Below the pieces are notes generated by a model. It ran no database searches and was not told where the DNA came from. It saw only the letters and a list, made by a program, of their open reading frames with translations. A DNA stretch of 6,057 nt from Candidatus Pacearchaeota archaeon (GTDB lineage Archaea; Nanoarchaeota; Nanoarchaeia; Pacearchaeales; GW2011-AR1): assembly GCA_002690445.1 (NCBI GenBank), contig NZER01000501.1, positions 1 through 6,057 of the forward strand, written 5' to 3'. This document shows, piece by piece, positions 4,873 to 6,057 of this stretch; the first letter of the stretch is position 1; the number at the start of each line of letters is the position of its first letter. The position numbers and the translations under genes are program-made.

Positions 4873-4969
4873 ACAGTTATTTTTACACGGATATCCGTTT
4901 GCAGATATTGAGGACACACCCAATAAAAGTCTTCCAATGTTAAGAGATTGTATAATGAGGGCGATGTAA
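4841..4969 (+). CDS. Small ORF, 42 aa, hypothetical
   Basis: This ORF encodes MREMLRLMVSEQLFLHGYPF and then ADIEDTPNKSLPMLRDCIMRAM. The SD GAAGGAGG (4827-4834) is excellent and six bases before ATG 4841. The ORF ends one base before the ATG of the cysteine-rich gene at 4971, so it fills the gap precisely. It would otherwise leave about 100 nt of noncoding DNA in a tightly packed run. The methionine-rich N-terminus could form an amphipathic helix. No family is recognised. A 12-bp palindrome lies within it at 4887-4898. Confidence 0.68.
   Translation: MREMLRLMVSEQLFLHGYPFADIEDTPNKSLPMLRDCIMRAM
4887..4898. repeat. 12-bp perfect palindrome inside a small ORF
   Basis: acggatatccgt is self-complementary over 12 bases, with four G/C pairs, in an otherwise AT-rich coding stretch. 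It encodes part of HGYPF. It could be a weak hairpin, a protein site or chance. Confidence 0.3.
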
Positions 4970-4970
4970 A

Positions 4971-5285
4971 ATGGAATGTAAGAATTGTGGACATCATATA
5001 ATTGCTATGTTTACAGAAGAGGGAGTAAAGAATCATGATAAACAATTATATAGACATTACTGTTATAGTAATCATTCACCTACTGATTGTAAACAATATC
5101 CAGGTCATCAAGATATTGTATGTTGTGTAGTAGATTGTGGTTGCATGGAACCAGTACCAAAACCAAAAGTTAAAACTGAGGTATTAGCTTATATGGGAAG
5201 AATTTATGCTAACGTTACTAATCAAAAACCAAATGAGGTGAACAAAAATGCCATTAATAGGAAAGTTACAACCAGAGCAATTTAG
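4971..5285 (+). CDS. Cysteine-rich putative zinc-finger protein, 104 aa
   Basis: This protein has eight cysteines and several histidines in its first 60 residues: C3-x2-C6 (CKNC) followed by GHH, then H29, C31, C40, H46, C51, C52, C56 and C58. The opening CKNCGHHI is a standard zinc knuckle. The following YRHYCYSNHSPTDCKQYPGH supplies probable further ligands, so one or two zinc sites are likely. After a proline/lysine linker (PVPKPKVK), residues 68-104 form a polar tail with no cysteine. The SD is moderate (GAGGG at 4957-4961). The last 38 nt overlap the next gene, so the C-terminal tail is read across that gene's ribosome site and start. Function unknown; a binding rather than catalytic role is inferred. 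Confidence 0.8.
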   Translation: MECKNCGHHIIAMFTEEGVKNHDKQLYRHYCYSNHSPTDCKQYPGHQDIVCCVVDCGCMEPVPKPKVKTEVLAYMGRIYANVTNQKPNEVNKNAINRKVTTRAI

Positions 5286-5457
5286 TGAAGTGAGAAAACA
5301 ATCAATAAAGGAAATGAAGGAGGATAAGGAAAAGTTTACAATCTTCATAAAGGATTTGTTTGTGAAGAAGATGGTTTCAAAATCAGAGTTATGTAGGATG
5401 TATATTCTTACAGAAACAGAACTAAACGAGTTATTAAATGGAGGTAACCGAAAATGA
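5248..5457 (+). CDS. Hypothetical protein, 69 aa, possible helix-turn-helix
   Basis: This is a mostly helical, charged protein. Residues 10-40 (QFSEVRKQSIKEMKEDKEKF, then TIFIKDLFVKK) look like one long helix. Residues 43-63 (VSKSELCRMYILTETELNELL) have the spacing of a helix-turn-helix: a first helix SKSELCRMY, a short turn, then TETELNELL. The match is loose, since the turn lacks the usual glycine. The SD GAGGTGA (5235-5241) supports the start, although this puts the first 38 nt inside the upstream gene. The final codons AAT GGA GGT AAC CGA supply the next gene's SD, and the stop overlaps its ATG (ATGA). It could be a small transcription regulator, but confidence in that is low. Confidence 0.78.
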   Translation: MPLIGKLQPEQFSEVRKQSIKEMKEDKEKFTIFIKDLFVKKMVSKSELCRMYILTETELNELLNGGNRK

Positions 5458-5738
5458 AAGAAGGACAACATAAACATAAGGGTGCTGTAAGACCACACCC
5501 AATAGATAGAGTACATAGAAGTAAGAAAGTGCAAGCGTTTCATAACGCTGCAGTAGGAGTTGATACAGATGTATCAGAAGAGCAACCTACTTCAAAAGAA
5601 GTAGAGTACATGCCAAGAACATCTGAAGACCAGATAATGGTTAGGTTTAATATAGACCAGTTACAAACCATTATGAGACAACTTCGAAATTCTGGTGCAA
5701 GGGAAATAGGTGTTCCTTTAACTCCACACAAGATATAA
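5454..5738 (+). CDS. Hypothetical protein, 94 aa
   Basis: The N-terminal 25 residues are rich in His and Lys (KEGQHKHKGAVRPHPIDRVH), then comes a likely disordered acidic linker (about 36-58). Residues about 62-94 look ordered: strand QIMVRFNI, then helix DQLQTIMRQLRNSGAREIG, ending in VPLTPHKI. The histidine cluster might bind metal or nucleic acid, but no known motif is present. The SD GGAGGT (5440-5445) is strong and lies in the upstream gene, with a 4-nt ATGA overlap. The next ORF starts one base after this stop. I do not recognise a family. Confidence 0.8.
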   Translation: MKEGQHKHKGAVRPHPIDRVHRSKKVQAFHNAAVGVDTDVSEEQPTSKEVEYMPRTSEDQIMVRFNIDQLQTIMRQLRNSGAREIGVPLTPHKI

Positions 5739-5739
5739 A

Positions 5740-6057
5740 ATGAGAAACTTGGTTATGGAGAGGAAGGAGCATTTTTTATATTTTCTTTTTTCTGATATTA
5801 AACGACGTGGTGTAAGATATAATCTTCAGACTCGTATGATGGAAAGAGATGTTGAAAGGAAAGGATGGGAGGAAAGAAGTCAGTGTTATTGGGATTTCAG
5901 AGGTTTCAGTGTAGATGATATAGAAACTACCGATGAAAAGTTTTTGAAGATGATAAGGAAGGTAAAAAGATTGAATCCCGATTGTACGAACGTATCAACG
6001 TTTATTGAGAGACTTGGTGAAGCTTTAGTTACTGAACAGTTCGAAACAGAGGGTGTA
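5740..6057 (+). CDS. Hypothetical protein, 3'-truncated by window edge
   Basis: This ORF is open to the end of the window, 106 codons. It begins MRNLVMERKEHFLYFLFSDI and continues into a charged, soluble protein with many K, R, E and D residues and several aromatics (CYWDFRGFS, about 49-57). The later part (DEKFLKMIRKVKRLNPD, STFIERLGEALV) looks helical. The in-frame stop at 5719-5721 limits the start to ATG 5740, ATG 5755 or TTG 5749. None has a recognisable SD, unlike nearly every other gene here. I chose 5740 because it lies one base after the upstream stop, which favours re-initiation. The C-terminus is outside the window, and no family is recognised. Confidence 0.7.
   Translation, partial: MRNLVMERKEHFLYFLFSDIKRRGVRYNLQTRMMERDVERKGWEERSQCYWDFRGFSVDDIETTDEKFLKMIRKVKRLNPDCTNVSTFIERLGEALVTEQFETEGV

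Noticed and set aside
2241..4915. Shared PFAD(V/I) motif in the winged-helix protein C-terminal domain and the 42-residue protein
   Set aside because: Only five residues match and the surroundings differ; chance is the simplest explanation.
3935..5731. Several reverse-strand ORFs of 63-119 codons
   Set aside because: All are antisense to forward genes that have SDs and coherent protein composition; their serine/phenylalanine/leucine-rich translations look like shadows.
5761..5799. AGGAGC followed by a T-rich tract and GATATT, reminiscent of SPO1-type middle/late promoters
   Set aside because: Spacing and box matches are incomplete, the late -35 box is absent, and the segment lies inside an open reading frame encoding a plausible protein.
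1..6057. tRNA, rRNA, CRISPR array, insertion sequence or integrase
   Set aside because: No cloverleaf-like sequence, spaced direct-repeat array, transposase or recombinase motif was seen; dense coding leaves little room outside 1849-1970.

Overview
The window looks like part of a large, AT-rich phage genome, most likely from a phage of Bacillota (Firmicutes). The alternative is a prophage or large plasmid with phage-type genes. All supported genes lie on the + strand. They abut or overlap, and nearly all have a strong AGGAGG/GAGGTGA-type Shine-Dalgarno (SD) sequence 6-9 nt before an ATG. Most are very small and unlike any family I can name. I see no integrase, structural, lysis, tRNA, rRNA, CRISPR or insertion-sequence feature. 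I cannot name a species.

Region 1 (1-1848) is a three-gene DNA-processing operon. It holds the C-terminal two thirds or so of a superfamily 2 helicase (cut by the window's left edge), a complete DEDDh 3'-5' exonuclease of the DnaQ type, and a short RecU-like PD-(D/E)XK nuclease. The genes overlap by 4 and 11 nt. Together they suggest recombination-linked replication or repair: strand separation or branch migration, 3'-end trimming, and branched-DNA cleavage.

Region 2 (1849-1970) is the only real intergenic gap, 122 nt and very AT-rich. It contains three back-to-back perfect palindromes of 18, 14 and 16 bp (1885-1934), plus a weaker inverted repeat spanning the end of the RecU-like gene. It most likely carries the promoter and operators for everything downstream.

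Region 3 (1971-6057) is an unbroken run of 14 small genes, the last cut by the right edge. The first encodes a probable winged-helix protein with an in-frame internal ribosome binding site, so it may make a second short product. The rest include three cysteine-rich, probably zinc-binding proteins, one small SH3/KOW-like protein, one possible helix-turn-helix protein, and several proteins of unknown function. Four ORFs are only 27-46 codons long (3445-3579, 3580-3720, 3722-3805, 4841-4969). Each fits exactly between its neighbours, and three of the four have a clear SD. This layout resembles the small-gene accessory or host-takeover clusters of large lytic phages, but no individual function can be proven from the sequence.

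A recurring feature is that the SD of a downstream gene lies in the last codons of the upstream gene, often with the upstream TGA stop forming part of the GAGGTGA. This suggests translational coupling along one long transcript.
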